DNA of 7,243 nucleotides from Spirochaetaceae bacterium (GTDB lineage Bacteria; Spirochaetota; Spirochaetia; Treponematales; Breznakiellaceae): assembly GCA_031288215.1 (NCBI GenBank), contig JAITRV010000010.1:1-7243 (forward strand), read 5' to 3'. The notes below the pieces were generated by a model. The model searched no databases, was not told the origin of the DNA, and worked only from the letters and a program-made list of their open reading frames with translations. The translations under genes and the position numbers were made by a program. The number at the start of each line of letters is the position of its first letter. Position 1 is the stretch's first letter. Positions 1-5,686 of the stretch are shown in pieces.

Positions 1-27
1 CGGCAGCCGGCGGTAGTCAATCGTCAT
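1..27 (-). CDS. Possible 5' end of a divergent gene (partial, cut by window edge)
   Basis: On the minus strand an ATG at 27-25 opens nine stop-free codons (MTIDYRRLP) before the window ends. It is preceded by GGAG and then an 8-base A-run, which is a good Shine-Dalgarno sequence and spacing. The open frame is far too short to identify a product. The evidence is only the ribosome site plus start codon, divergent from the isocitrate dehydrogenase gene with about 60 bases between the two starts. It could also be chance. Confidence 0.42.
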
Positions 28-77
28 TTTTTTTTCTCCGGGCTAGATGGGACTTTCCTTGACCGGTATAATGAATC

Positions 78-83
78 AGGAGG
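78..83 (+). promoter_or_regulatory. Shine-Dalgarno site that fixes the icd start
   Basis: AGGAGG lies five bases upstream of the ATG at 89. Upstream in-frame ATGs at 47 and 71 have no comparable site, and the one at 71 runs into this site. The ATG at 89 gives a 400-residue protein whose N-terminus matches the usual beginning of type II isocitrate dehydrogenases. Confidence 0.8.
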
Positions 84-88
84 AAAGG

Positions 89-1291
89 ATGGGAACAACA
101 ATTGAGATGAAGAACCCCATTGCGGAGCTTGACGGGGATGAGATGTGCCGGGTGCTGTGGGCCCTGGTAAAGGAACAGCTCATTATCCCCTCTGTGAATC
201 TCAAGACCGAATATTACGACTTGGGAATTGAGAACCGGGACGCCACGGATGACCGGGTTTCCGCGGAAGCCGGCGCGGCGATAAAGCGCCTGGGGGTGGG
301 GGTAAAATGCGCCACCATCACGAGTAACGCCGCCCGGAGGGCCGAATATAACCTGAAAGCCCTCCACCCCAGCCCCAATGGGACCATCCGGGCGATTCTG
401 GACGGGACGGTGTTTCGGAAACCGATCATTCTTTCCGGCATCCGGCCTACGGTTTCAACCTGGAAGAAGCCGATTGTCATCGGCCGCCACGCCTACGGGG
501 ACGTGTACAAGGCCGCGGAGATGACCGTTCCCGGGCCGGGGAAGGTGGAACTGGTCTATACCGGGACGGACGGGCAGGAGCAGCGGAAGACCGTGGCCGA
601 GATGCGGGGGCCCGGCATTATCCAGGGGATGCACAACCTGGACGAGTCCATCGTGAATTTCGCCCGGTCCTGTTTTCTCTATGCCCTGGAAGAAAAACTC
701 CCGATATGGTTCGCCGCCAAGGATACGGTTTCCAAGATTTACGACGGCCGCTTCAAGGAGCTTTTCAACCAGGTCTACGAGACCGAATTTAAGGAACAAT
801 GCCGGGAAGCGGGGATCAATTACTTCTATACCCTCATCGACGACGCCGGGGCCCGGCTGGTTCAGAGCGAAGGGGGGATGCTCTGGGCCTGCAAGAACTA
901 CGACGGGGACGTGATGAGCGATATTGTGGCCAGCGCGACCGGAAGCGTGGCCATGATGACCAGCGTGCTCGTGTCTCCCACGGGGGCGGTGGAATACGAG
1001 GCGGCCCACGGCACGGTGCAGCAGCACTACTACCGCTGGAAGCGGGGGGAGAAGCCCAGCACCAACTCCACGGCCGTGATCCTGGCCTGGACCGGCGCCC
1101 TGGCGAAGCGGGCGGAACTGGACAACACCCCGGAATTGGGGGCCTTTGCCGGACGCCTTGAAGGGGCGGTCATGGAGACGCTTGAGGCGGGGGAAATGAC
1201 CGGCGATTTGGCCCGGATCGCCTCCCCGGCTCCGGCCCGCCCGCTGGATTCCTGGGAATTCATCGAGGCCGTCGCAAAACGCCTCCGCTGA
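89..1291 (+). CDS. icd: Isocitrate dehydrogenase, eukaryote-like type II (homodimeric) family
   Basis: Oxidatively decarboxylates isocitrate to 2-oxoglutarate in the cytoplasm, supplying the glutamate precursor and reducing power. The 400-residue product follows the human IDH1 pattern almost end to end. NPIAELDGDEM is at 9-19 and the substrate loop SPNGTIR at 95-101. The isocitrate arginines are R101, R110 and R133 (in GRHAYGD). The catalytic pair is Y140 and K211, and the metal aspartates are D251, D274 and D278 (YDGDVMSD). The cofactor loop is AAHGTV at 305-310. Length fits the family (about 400-415). The odd point is the NADP 2'-phosphate pocket: positions equivalent to human K260 and R314 are Gln here (Q259, Q312), while the H315 equivalent is kept (H313). 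Cofactor preference is therefore uncertain. The gene looks monocistronic, with a terminator directly downstream; no convincing promoter is visible upstream. Family assignment is very secure; NADP specificity is not. Confidence 0.96.
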   Translation: MGTTIEMKNPIAELDGDEMCRVLWALVKEQLIIPSVNLKTEYYDLGIENRDATDDRVSAEAGAAIKRLGVGVKCATITSNAARRAEYNLKALHPSPNGTIRAILDGTVFRKPIILSGIRPTVSTWKKPIVIGRHAYGDVYKAAEMTVPGPGKVELVYTGTDGQEQRKTVAEMRGPGIIQGMHNLDESIVNFARSCFLYALEEKLPIWFAAKDTVSKIYDGRFKELFNQVYETEFKEQCREAGINYFYTLIDDAGARLVQSEGGMLWACKNYDGDVMSDIVASATGSVAMMTSVLVSPTGAVEYEAAHGTVQQHYYRWKRGEKPSTNSTAVILAWTGALAKRAELDNTPELGAFAGRLEGAVMETLEAGEMTGDLARIASPAPARPLDSWEFIEAVAKRLR

Positions 1292-1345
1292 CCCCCGGGG
1301 TTCCCTGCGGACAGCGGGGAGCCCCGCGTCCGGGGGCTTGTTTTT
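1292..1345 (+). terminator. Rho-independent terminator after icd
   Basis: Starting at the base after the TGA, CCCCCG (1292-1297) pairs with CGGGGG (1331-1336). A second GC-rich hairpin sits inside (GCGGG/CCCGC, 1314-1327), and a T-rich tract follows (CTTGTTTTTC, 1337-1346). The long, branched hairpin is less classical than a simple stem, but the T-run right behind it supports termination. Confidence 0.62.
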
Positions 1346-1390
1346 CAAAAGAATTGCTCCGGCGGAAGGGGCCGTCCCTTTGCCTGCCCC

Positions 1391-1419
1391 TTGTCAATCC
1401 CCCCCAATCGGCGTATTAT
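1391..1419 (+). promoter_or_regulatory. Sigma70-like promoter for the sulfur-carrier/protease operon
   Basis: TTGTCA (1391-1396) and TATTAT (1414-1419) are separated by exactly 17 bases, close to the housekeeping consensus. Transcription would start near 1426, giving a leader of about 27 bases before the GTG at 1453. The site lies between the icd terminator and the next ribosome site, so the operon is probably transcribed independently of icd. Confidence 0.62.
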
Positions 1420-1440
1420 CTATTATCCATATCGGAAAAC

Positions 1441-1446
1441 AAGGAG
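1441..1446 (+). promoter_or_regulatory. Shine-Dalgarno site that fixes a GTG start
   Basis: AAGGAG lies six bases upstream of GTG at 1453. The longer open frame from an ATG at 1354 would run through the promoter and this site, and would add 33 residues with no family similarity, so the GTG start is preferred. Confidence 0.75.
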
Positions 1447-1452
1447 ATTGCG

Positions 1453-1740
1453 GTGATCATAACAGCCAACGGAAAGCCGGTAGAAATATCCGGGGAAATC
1501 AGCGTGACAAAGCTTTTGGAAGAAATCAAGGTGGAAATGCCCGAATATGTCAGCGTCCAACTGGACGACCGGATGCTTCTGCGGGCCGATTTTGATACCG
1601 CCACGGTAACGGAGGGGGCGGTGGTGGAATTTCTCTACTATATGGGCGGCGGTCAGGGTATAACCGCCGGTCAGCTTGTAACCGCCGGTTACTTCATGGA
1701 CGCCGGTAATTTCATAAGCGCCGGCCGGAAATCATGCTGA
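1453..1740 (+). CDS. ThiS/MoaD-type sulfur carrier with a 28-residue repetitive extension after Gly-Gly
   Basis: Small ubiquitin-fold (beta-grasp) protein. Such carriers are adenylated at a C-terminal Gly-Gly and then hold sulfur as a thiocarboxylate for thiamine, molybdopterin or amino-acid synthesis. From the GTG start it has 95 residues. Residues 1-67 have the length and pattern of ThiS: a beta strand with NGKPVEI at 6-12, SVTKLLEEI at 17-25, VSVQLDDRML at 33-42, then GAVVEFLYYMGGG ending at 67. A normal ThiS would stop there. Here 28 residues follow (QG, four hexads of the form [IVM]-[TDS]-A-G-x-[LFK], then SC), so Gly-Gly is buried and would need cleavage. The next gene, a JAMM protease, overlaps the end in ATGCTGA and is the obvious candidate. 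No thiamine, molybdopterin or E1-like adenylyltransferase gene is in the window, so the pathway is unknown and I give no thiS symbol. Fold is secure, role inferred. Confidence 0.85.
   Translation: MIITANGKPVEISGEISVTKLLEEIKVEMPEYVSVQLDDRMLLRADFDTATVTEGAVVEFLYYMGGGQGITAGQLVTAGYFMDAGNFISAGRKSC
1660..1731 (+). repeat. Four tandem 18-base repeats encoding hexapeptides
   Basis: Four consecutive 18-base units encode ITAGQL, VTAGYF, MDAGNF and ISAGRK. Each keeps Ala-Gly at positions 3-4, a hydrophobic first residue and GCCGG in the DNA; the first three also end in a hydrophobic residue. They lie in frame in the tail of the sulfur carrier, directly after its Gly-Gly-Gly. The units have diverged, so this is not a fresh slippage product, and the pattern at protein level seems to have been kept. 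Confidence 0.8.
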
Positions 1741-2153
1741 CCCTGGCGGCGGATCTCTACGGCCTCATCATCGCCCACGCCCGTTCGGCGCTTCCCAACG
1801 AAGCCTGCGGGCTCTTCGCCGGGGAGATCGCCGGGGACGAAAAAACCGTCCGGGCCGTCTACTGCCTCAAGAACACCGACGAGAGCCCGGAACATTTCTC
1901 CATGGCCGCGGAGGATCAGTTCAAGGCGGTCAAGGACATGCGGCGGCAGGGCCTCGTCCTCCTGGGAAATTTTCACAGCCACCCCGCCACTCCCGCCCGC
2001 CCCTCGGAAGAGGACATCCGCCTCGCCTTTGATCCGGCTTTGAGCTACGTCATCGTCTCCCTCAAGGATGCCGAGCCGCTAATGAAAAGTTTCCTCATCC
2101 GGGGGGGAACGGCCGAAGAAGAACCGGTCCGGATTATTCCCCCGGATCATTGA
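1734..2153 (+). CDS. JAMM/MPN-domain zinc metalloprotease (Mec/QbsD-like)
   Basis: Predicted cytoplasmic zinc peptidase of 139 residues, the usual size for stand-alone bacterial JAMM (M67-type) proteins. The full catalytic signature is present: glutamate E23 in NEACGLFAG, then H81-S-H83, seven residues, S91 and D94 (HSHPATPARPSEED). Known relatives cut after the Gly-Gly of ubiquitin-fold sulfur carriers (QbsD on QbsE, HcyD on HcyS) or release cysteine from CysO-cysteine (Mec). The ATG at 1734 lies inside the last codons of the carrier gene (ATGCTGA overlap) and has no strong ribosome site of its own, so translation is probably coupled. Inferred job: removal of the carrier's tail, or release of an amino acid from it. 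The protease family is secure; the substrate is inferred from context. Confidence 0.92.
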   Translation: MLTLAADLYGLIIAHARSALPNEACGLFAGEIAGDEKTVRAVYCLKNTDESPEHFSMAAEDQFKAVKDMRRQGLVLLGNFHSHPATPARPSEEDIRLAFDPALSYVIVSLKDAEPLMKSFLIRGGTAEEEPVRIIPPDH

Positions 2154-2177
2154 GCCCCGGCGGGTCCCTCCGGGGGC
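2154..2177. terminator. GC-rich hairpin between convergent genes, possible bidirectional terminator
   Basis: GCCCCGG (2154-2160) pairs with CCGGGGGC (2170-2177) with one bulged G, directly after the protease stop and between the two convergent operons (stops at 2153 and 2203). Neither strand has a T-tract behind it, so it may be a weak or factor-assisted terminator, or only a 3' end-stabilising structure. Confidence 0.35.
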
Positions 2178-2202
2178 CTTGCACGCCCGCCGCCGCGGGG
2201 CC

Positions 2203-3075
2203 TTACAAAAGATCCTCCGCGGTCCAGACCGGCCGGCGGTCCCGGCGTCCTTCAAAGAGGAAGTGACGCCTTACCCCCGCGTCCCGCATGGCCCGGCGGG
2301 CATCCTCGTAGCGGCTTCCCAGGTGCTCCGCCCGGTGGGCATCGGCGGTGATGGCGAGGGGGACCTCCTGTCCGGCGAGGAGCCGCAGGAGGGCCTGACC
2401 GGGGTAGGGGTCCCGAATCCAGCCCCGGATGATGCCGCCGGTATTGACCTCCACCACCACGCCGGATTGGGCCGCCAGGGAGGCGGTTTTTTCCAGGCGG
2501 GAGCGGTATGCGGATCCGGCGGTGGAAAAGTATTGATCGGCGGCGTTGTTTTTTTTGACAAGATCCGGATGCCCCAGGAGGTCGAATCCTCCGGCGCGGA
2601 TCATGGCGTCCACCGCGTCCCAGTACCGTTCCATCACCGCTTCCCCGTCGCCCTTAAAATGGTTCCGGATATGGGCATCGAAACATTCCGGACTATCGTC
2701 TACCGGAAAGGGTTCGCCCCCGTCCGGGGGGATGAGGTAGTGGACCGATCCGATGAGGTAGTCCAGTTCCAGCGCTTGAAGGTCCCGGTCCGCGGGTCCC
2801 ATGAGGCCCTGGATATAGTCCACCTCCAGGCCGCAATAGACGGGGAGTTTTCCCGCCCAGCGGATGCGGGCATCGCGGACCTCATCGAGGTATTCCTGAA
2901 ACCGGTCCTCACTGATATGCCAGTCCGAATCGATGCCGGTTTTTTTGCGGATCGGCGCGTGGGAACTGAAGCCCAGGGAAGCGAAGCCCTTTTCATAGGC
3001 GGCGCGGCACATGGTTTCGATATCGTCGCCGCCGTCGCAGAAGGTCGTATGGGTATGGATGCAGGTATAGGTCAT
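2203..3075 (-). CDS. hisJ: PHP-domain phosphatase, histidinol-phosphatase (HisJ) family
   Basis: Metal-dependent phosphomonoesterase of the PHP superfamily. Characterised HisJ members hydrolyse histidinol phosphate to histidinol, the penultimate part of histidine synthesis. The 290-residue length fits. The metal ligands can be read in order: H7 and H9 (HTHTTFCDG), D14, H39 (GFSSHAP), E84 (GLEVDY), H112 (GSVHYL), H169 (LLGHPD), and D245 with H247 (TADAH). All motifs are intact, so it should be an active hydrolase. It is the last gene of a three-gene minus-strand operon. Its ATG follows the hybrid kinase stop after a single base (TAAGATG), and its ribosome site lies inside the kinase gene. No other histidine-synthesis gene is near. 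A different phosphoester substrate, or a role in the signalling operon, is possible, since some PHP proteins (the YwqE/CpsB type) are protein phosphatases. Family secure, substrate uncertain. Confidence 0.88.
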   Translation of the reverse strand: MTYTCIHTHTTFCDGGDDIETMCRAAYEKGFASLGFSSHAPIRKKTGIDSDWHISEDRFQEYLDEVRDARIRWAGKLPVYCGLEVDYIQGLMGPADRDLQALELDYLIGSVHYLIPPDGGEPFPVDDSPECFDAHIRNHFKGDGEAVMERYWDAVDAMIRAGGFDLLGHPDLVKKNNAADQYFSTAGSAYRSRLEKTASLAAQSGVVVEVNTGGIIRGWIRDPYPGQALLRLLAGQEVPLAITADAHRAEHLGSRYEDARRAMRDAGVRRHFLFEGRRDRRPVWTAEDLL

Positions 3076-3076
3076 C

Positions 3077-5665
3077 TTAATTCCTGATAAAGGCCTCCGC
3101 TTCTACGTTAAACCGGTTAAAGGCTTCCCGCAAGGGGGGAATGCCGGCCTCCGCTTCCGGGCGGTTTTGGTCTTTGAAGGCCCGTTCCAGCACCGCGGCG
3201 GCCCCGCCCAATTCCTGCCCCGTCAGGGTCAGGGCGCTTCCTTTGATCAAATGGGCTATCCGCCGGCCTTCCTCCCAGTTCTCCTCCCGGGCCAGGGCGG
3301 GGAACCCGTCGAGCTGTTCCCTGGTCCGGTCAAGGAAGCGGCCCATGAGGGATTTGACCGTTTCGGTCTCTCCGAGGAAGGTTCGCAAGAGTTCCCCCGT
3401 GTTAAAGACGCCGGTTCGGTCCGCGACGGGTTCTCCCGGGGGAACCGGCGCGATCTCCGGTACCGGCGCGGCCAGGACCGGCGCGGCGGCTGACATCCCG
3501 GCCTCCGGCGCGGCGGCCGCTGAGTCCTGAATGCGGAGCATGGCCCGGCCGAGCAGGCCCACGGCCCCGTTGCGGGGGGAGGCCGGGAGCCATTTGCGGA
3601 GCATCGCCTCAACGTCGGGCTGCTTGCAGGGCTTGAGGAGGATGTCGTTGATGCCCACCTCCCGGCAGTGATCCCATTCGTCGGCTATGGCCCCGGCGGT
3701 TACCGCGATGATGGGCTTGGTGAAGCCCTGCTGCCGCAGGTGGGCGGTGGCTTCATAGCCGTTCATCCGAGGCATCTGAATATCCATGAAGATCAGATCG
3801 ATCCTGTGGGAGGAGGTCTTTTCCAGGGCGTCCAGGCCGTCGTCCGCGGAGATCGACGGGCAGCCGAGTTTTTTCAATATAATAGAAAAGAGTTTTTGAT
3901 TGACCGGATGATCCTCCGCGATGAGGATCAGGGGCCCGCCGGAAAGCGGCCCGGCGGAATCCGCCGTAGCGGCCTCGGCCCCGCCGGATTCGGGAGGGTC
4001 CCATACGCCGGGGAAAGCCGGATCTTCCGCAGGAGGCTCCATGTCCGGGGGGAAATCCCCCGCCCCCGCCCCTGTCTCCGGGTCCGCCGGGGGATCGGAG
4101 AAGCTCCGGGCTATGGCCTCCGCCAGATTTTGCCGCTTGATGGGCTTGTAAATATACGCGTCAAACCACCTGAGGAGGGTCATCTTGGCATCCCTTCCCA
4201 GGAGGCCCCGGGGAGCCATGAGGATCAGCCGGGTATTGTTGATGGCCGTGTCGCCGTTGATCTCCGCCGCCAGACGCCAGCCGTCCATCCGGGGCATGAG
4301 CATGTCGATAAAACAGAGCCCGTAGGGCCTTCCCTCCTGAAAGGCGGCGCGGAGCATTTTCAGGGCCTCCGTTCCGGCGGCGGCGGTATCGACCTCCCGG
4401 CAGCCCATGCAGCCGAGATAGGAAGCGAGAACGCTTCGGGATTCATCCCAGTCGTCCGCCAGCAGGATCCGGACCGTTGAGAGGTCCCCGCAGGCGGACA
4501 GGGGCGGCGGCGGCTCCTGAGCCCGCTCGATGGGTATGGTAAAGCGGAATATGGACCCCCCCTGGGGGTTAGGGACCATCTCGATGGTCCCCTGCATAAG
4601 CTCCACGAAGCTCCGGGAGATGGCCAGCCCCAAACCGGTCCCGCCGAAACGCCGGGTATTGGAAAGGTCGGCCTGGAAGAAGGTGGTAAACAGGTGGGGC
4701 CTGCTTTCCGGCGGGACCCCGATGCCGGTATCCGCCACAGCCACCGTAACCGCTTCCTGCCGGTTCAGCTCCCCTATCCGGGCGCTGATGACGACGCTGC
4801 CCTCCTGGGTAAATTTGACCGCGTTCTTGACCAGGTTGATCACGATCTGCCTGAATTTGTTGGGATCCCCCATGATATTGACGTTCCCTTCGGGGGCTAT
4901 ATCCAGGACGATTTCCAGCCCCTTCTTTTGCCCCTCCAGGGCGATCATTTCCACCACCTGCTCCACCGCCTGTTCGACGTTAAAACTGAGGTGTTCCAGC
5001 TTCATCTTCCCCGCTTCGATCTTTGAAAAATCCAGGATGTCGTTGATCAGGGAGAGGAGGACCTCGGCGGAAAAAATGATCTGCTGGGAATACTCCGCCT
5101 GTTCCCGGTCCAGTTTGGTATCCTGGAGCAGGCCGGTCATCCCGATGATGGTTTGAATGGGGGTACGGATCTCATGGCTCATATTTGCCAGGAATTGGCT
5201 CTTGGCCTCGGCGGCCTGTTCGGCGCTGACCTTGTCTTCCCGGAGCCGGGCCTCTTCCTGCCGCTCCCGGGTTTGGTCCTTGAGGGCGAAGCCGATGAAG
5301 GGCCCCCGGAGTTTGGGCTCGATTTCGGGGATGGCGTCTATCACCCAGGCATGGATATTGAACCAATGGATGTTATGCTGGTGGTCGTGAAAGGGGGCCT
5401 CGAATTCCACCTGTTTGGCGGCGCCGTTGATCAGCCGGGAGAAAAAATTGGAGAACCGGAGGGTCTCATGGACGGAGAGGTACACCGGAGGGGGCGGCCG
5501 GCCGTCCTCCCCGTGGTTTTTCAATAAGAGCGGTTCCATCAGTTCACCGAACCGCGAATTTGACTCGATGATGATACCGTTCTTATCGGTAATACCCATG
5601 GCAACCTGGGACTCTTTGAAAAACCTGAAAAACAGATTGGTATCGTGCATTGCTTCTCTCGTCAT
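3077..5665 (-). CDS. Soluble hybrid sensor histidine kinase, PAS-HisKA-HATPase-REC-REC-HPt
   Basis: Phosphorelay kinase of 862 residues with BarA/ArcB-like downstream modules but no membrane segment or signal peptide, so it senses something in the cytoplasm. Domains in order: PAS at about 10-130; a charged signalling helix at 131-156; HisKA with phospho-acceptor H164 in SHEIRTP; HATPase with N-box NLVKNAVKF 277-285, DTGIG 312-316 and GGTGLGLAIS 341-350; REC1 with D404/D405, D454 and K507, but Met483 where Thr/Ser is expected; a Pro/Ala-rich linker at 523-578; REC2, complete, with D585, D628, T656 and K678; an Ala/Pro-rich linker at 715-748; HPt with H805 in AHLIKGSA. Likely phosphate path: H164 to a receiver aspartate to H805 to the adjacent two-receiver protein. 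The start at 5665 has AAGGG five bases upstream; M6 at 5650 is an alternative. It lies 21 bases behind the upstream gene, in the same operon. The signal is unknown. Confidence 0.95.
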   Translation of the reverse strand: MTREAMHDTNLFFRFFKESQVAMGITDKNGIIIESNSRFGELMEPLLLKNHGEDGRPPPPVYLSVHETLRFSNFFSRLINGAAKQVEFEAPFHDHQHNIHWFNIHAWVIDAIPEIEPKLRGPFIGFALKDQTRERQEEARLREDKVSAEQAAEAKSQFLANMSHEIRTPIQTIIGMTGLLQDTKLDREQAEYSQQIIFSAEVLLSLINDILDFSKIEAGKMKLEHLSFNVEQAVEQVVEMIALEGQKKGLEIVLDIAPEGNVNIMGDPNKFRQIVINLVKNAVKFTQEGSVVISARIGELNRQEAVTVAVADTGIGVPPESRPHLFTTFFQADLSNTRRFGGTGLGLAISRSFVELMQGTIEMVPNPQGGSIFRFTIPIERAQEPPPPLSACGDLSTVRILLADDWDESRSVLASYLGCMGCREVDTAAAGTEALKMLRAAFQEGRPYGLCFIDMLMPRMDGWRLAAEINGDTAINNTRLILMAPRGLLGRDAKMTLLRWFDAYIYKPIKRQNLAEAIARSFSDPPADPETGAGAGDFPPDMEPPAEDPAFPGVWDPPESGGAEAATADSAGPLSGGPLILIAEDHPVNQKLFSIILKKLGCPSISADDGLDALEKTSSHRIDLIFMDIQMPRMNGYEATAHLRQQGFTKPIIAVTAGAIADEWDHCREVGINDILLKPCKQPDVEAMLRKWLPASPRNGAVGLLGRAMLRIQDSAAAAPEAGMSAAAPVLAAPVPEIAPVPPGEPVADRTGVFNTGELLRTFLGETETVKSLMGRFLDRTREQLDGFPALAREENWEEGRRIAHLIKGSALTLTGQELGGAAAVLERAFKDQNRPEAEAGIPPLREAFNRFNVEAEAFIRN
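3082..3085 (-). promoter_or_regulatory. Ribosome binding site of the PHP phosphatase inside the kinase 3' end
   Basis: On the minus strand AGGA stands six bases before the ATG at 3075, within the last codons of the kinase, whose TAA is at 3079-3077. The arrangement suggests terminating ribosomes re-initiate on the phosphatase. Confidence 0.6.
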
Positions 5666-5686
5666 ACCGGCCCTTACATTCGACCC

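Noticed and set aside
59..72. TTGACC and TATAAT near the icd start, promoter-like
   Set aside because: Only two bases separate them, and a start from this -10 would fall in the ribosome site at 78-83, leaving almost no leader.
455..1348. 297-codon open frame antisense to isocitrate dehydrogenase
   Set aside because: It mirrors a secure enzyme gene in GC-rich DNA, has low-complexity Gly/Pro/His/Arg-rich composition and shows no recognisable motif.
1354..1452. Upstream extension of the sulfur carrier to an ATG at 1354
   Set aside because: It would run through the promoter and ribosome site and adds 33 residues unlike any ThiS-type protein; the GTG at 1453 is better placed.
1738..1740. TGA after the terminal Cys codon as a possible selenocysteine codon
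   Set aside because: The frame continues into the protease gene in another frame, no selenocysteine insertion hairpin is evident, and ATGCTGA is an ordinary overlap of coupled genes.
2179..3087. 302-codon open frame antisense to the PHP phosphatase
   Set aside because: The phosphatase has every metal-ligand motif; the plus-strand frame has no family pattern and arises from GC-rich third positions.
3668..5156. Long plus-strand open frames opposite the hybrid kinase (3668-4480, 4530-5156)
   Set aside because: They are antisense shadows of well-defined receiver, HisKA and ATPase domains and have Ser/Arg/Gly-rich translations without similarity to known folds.
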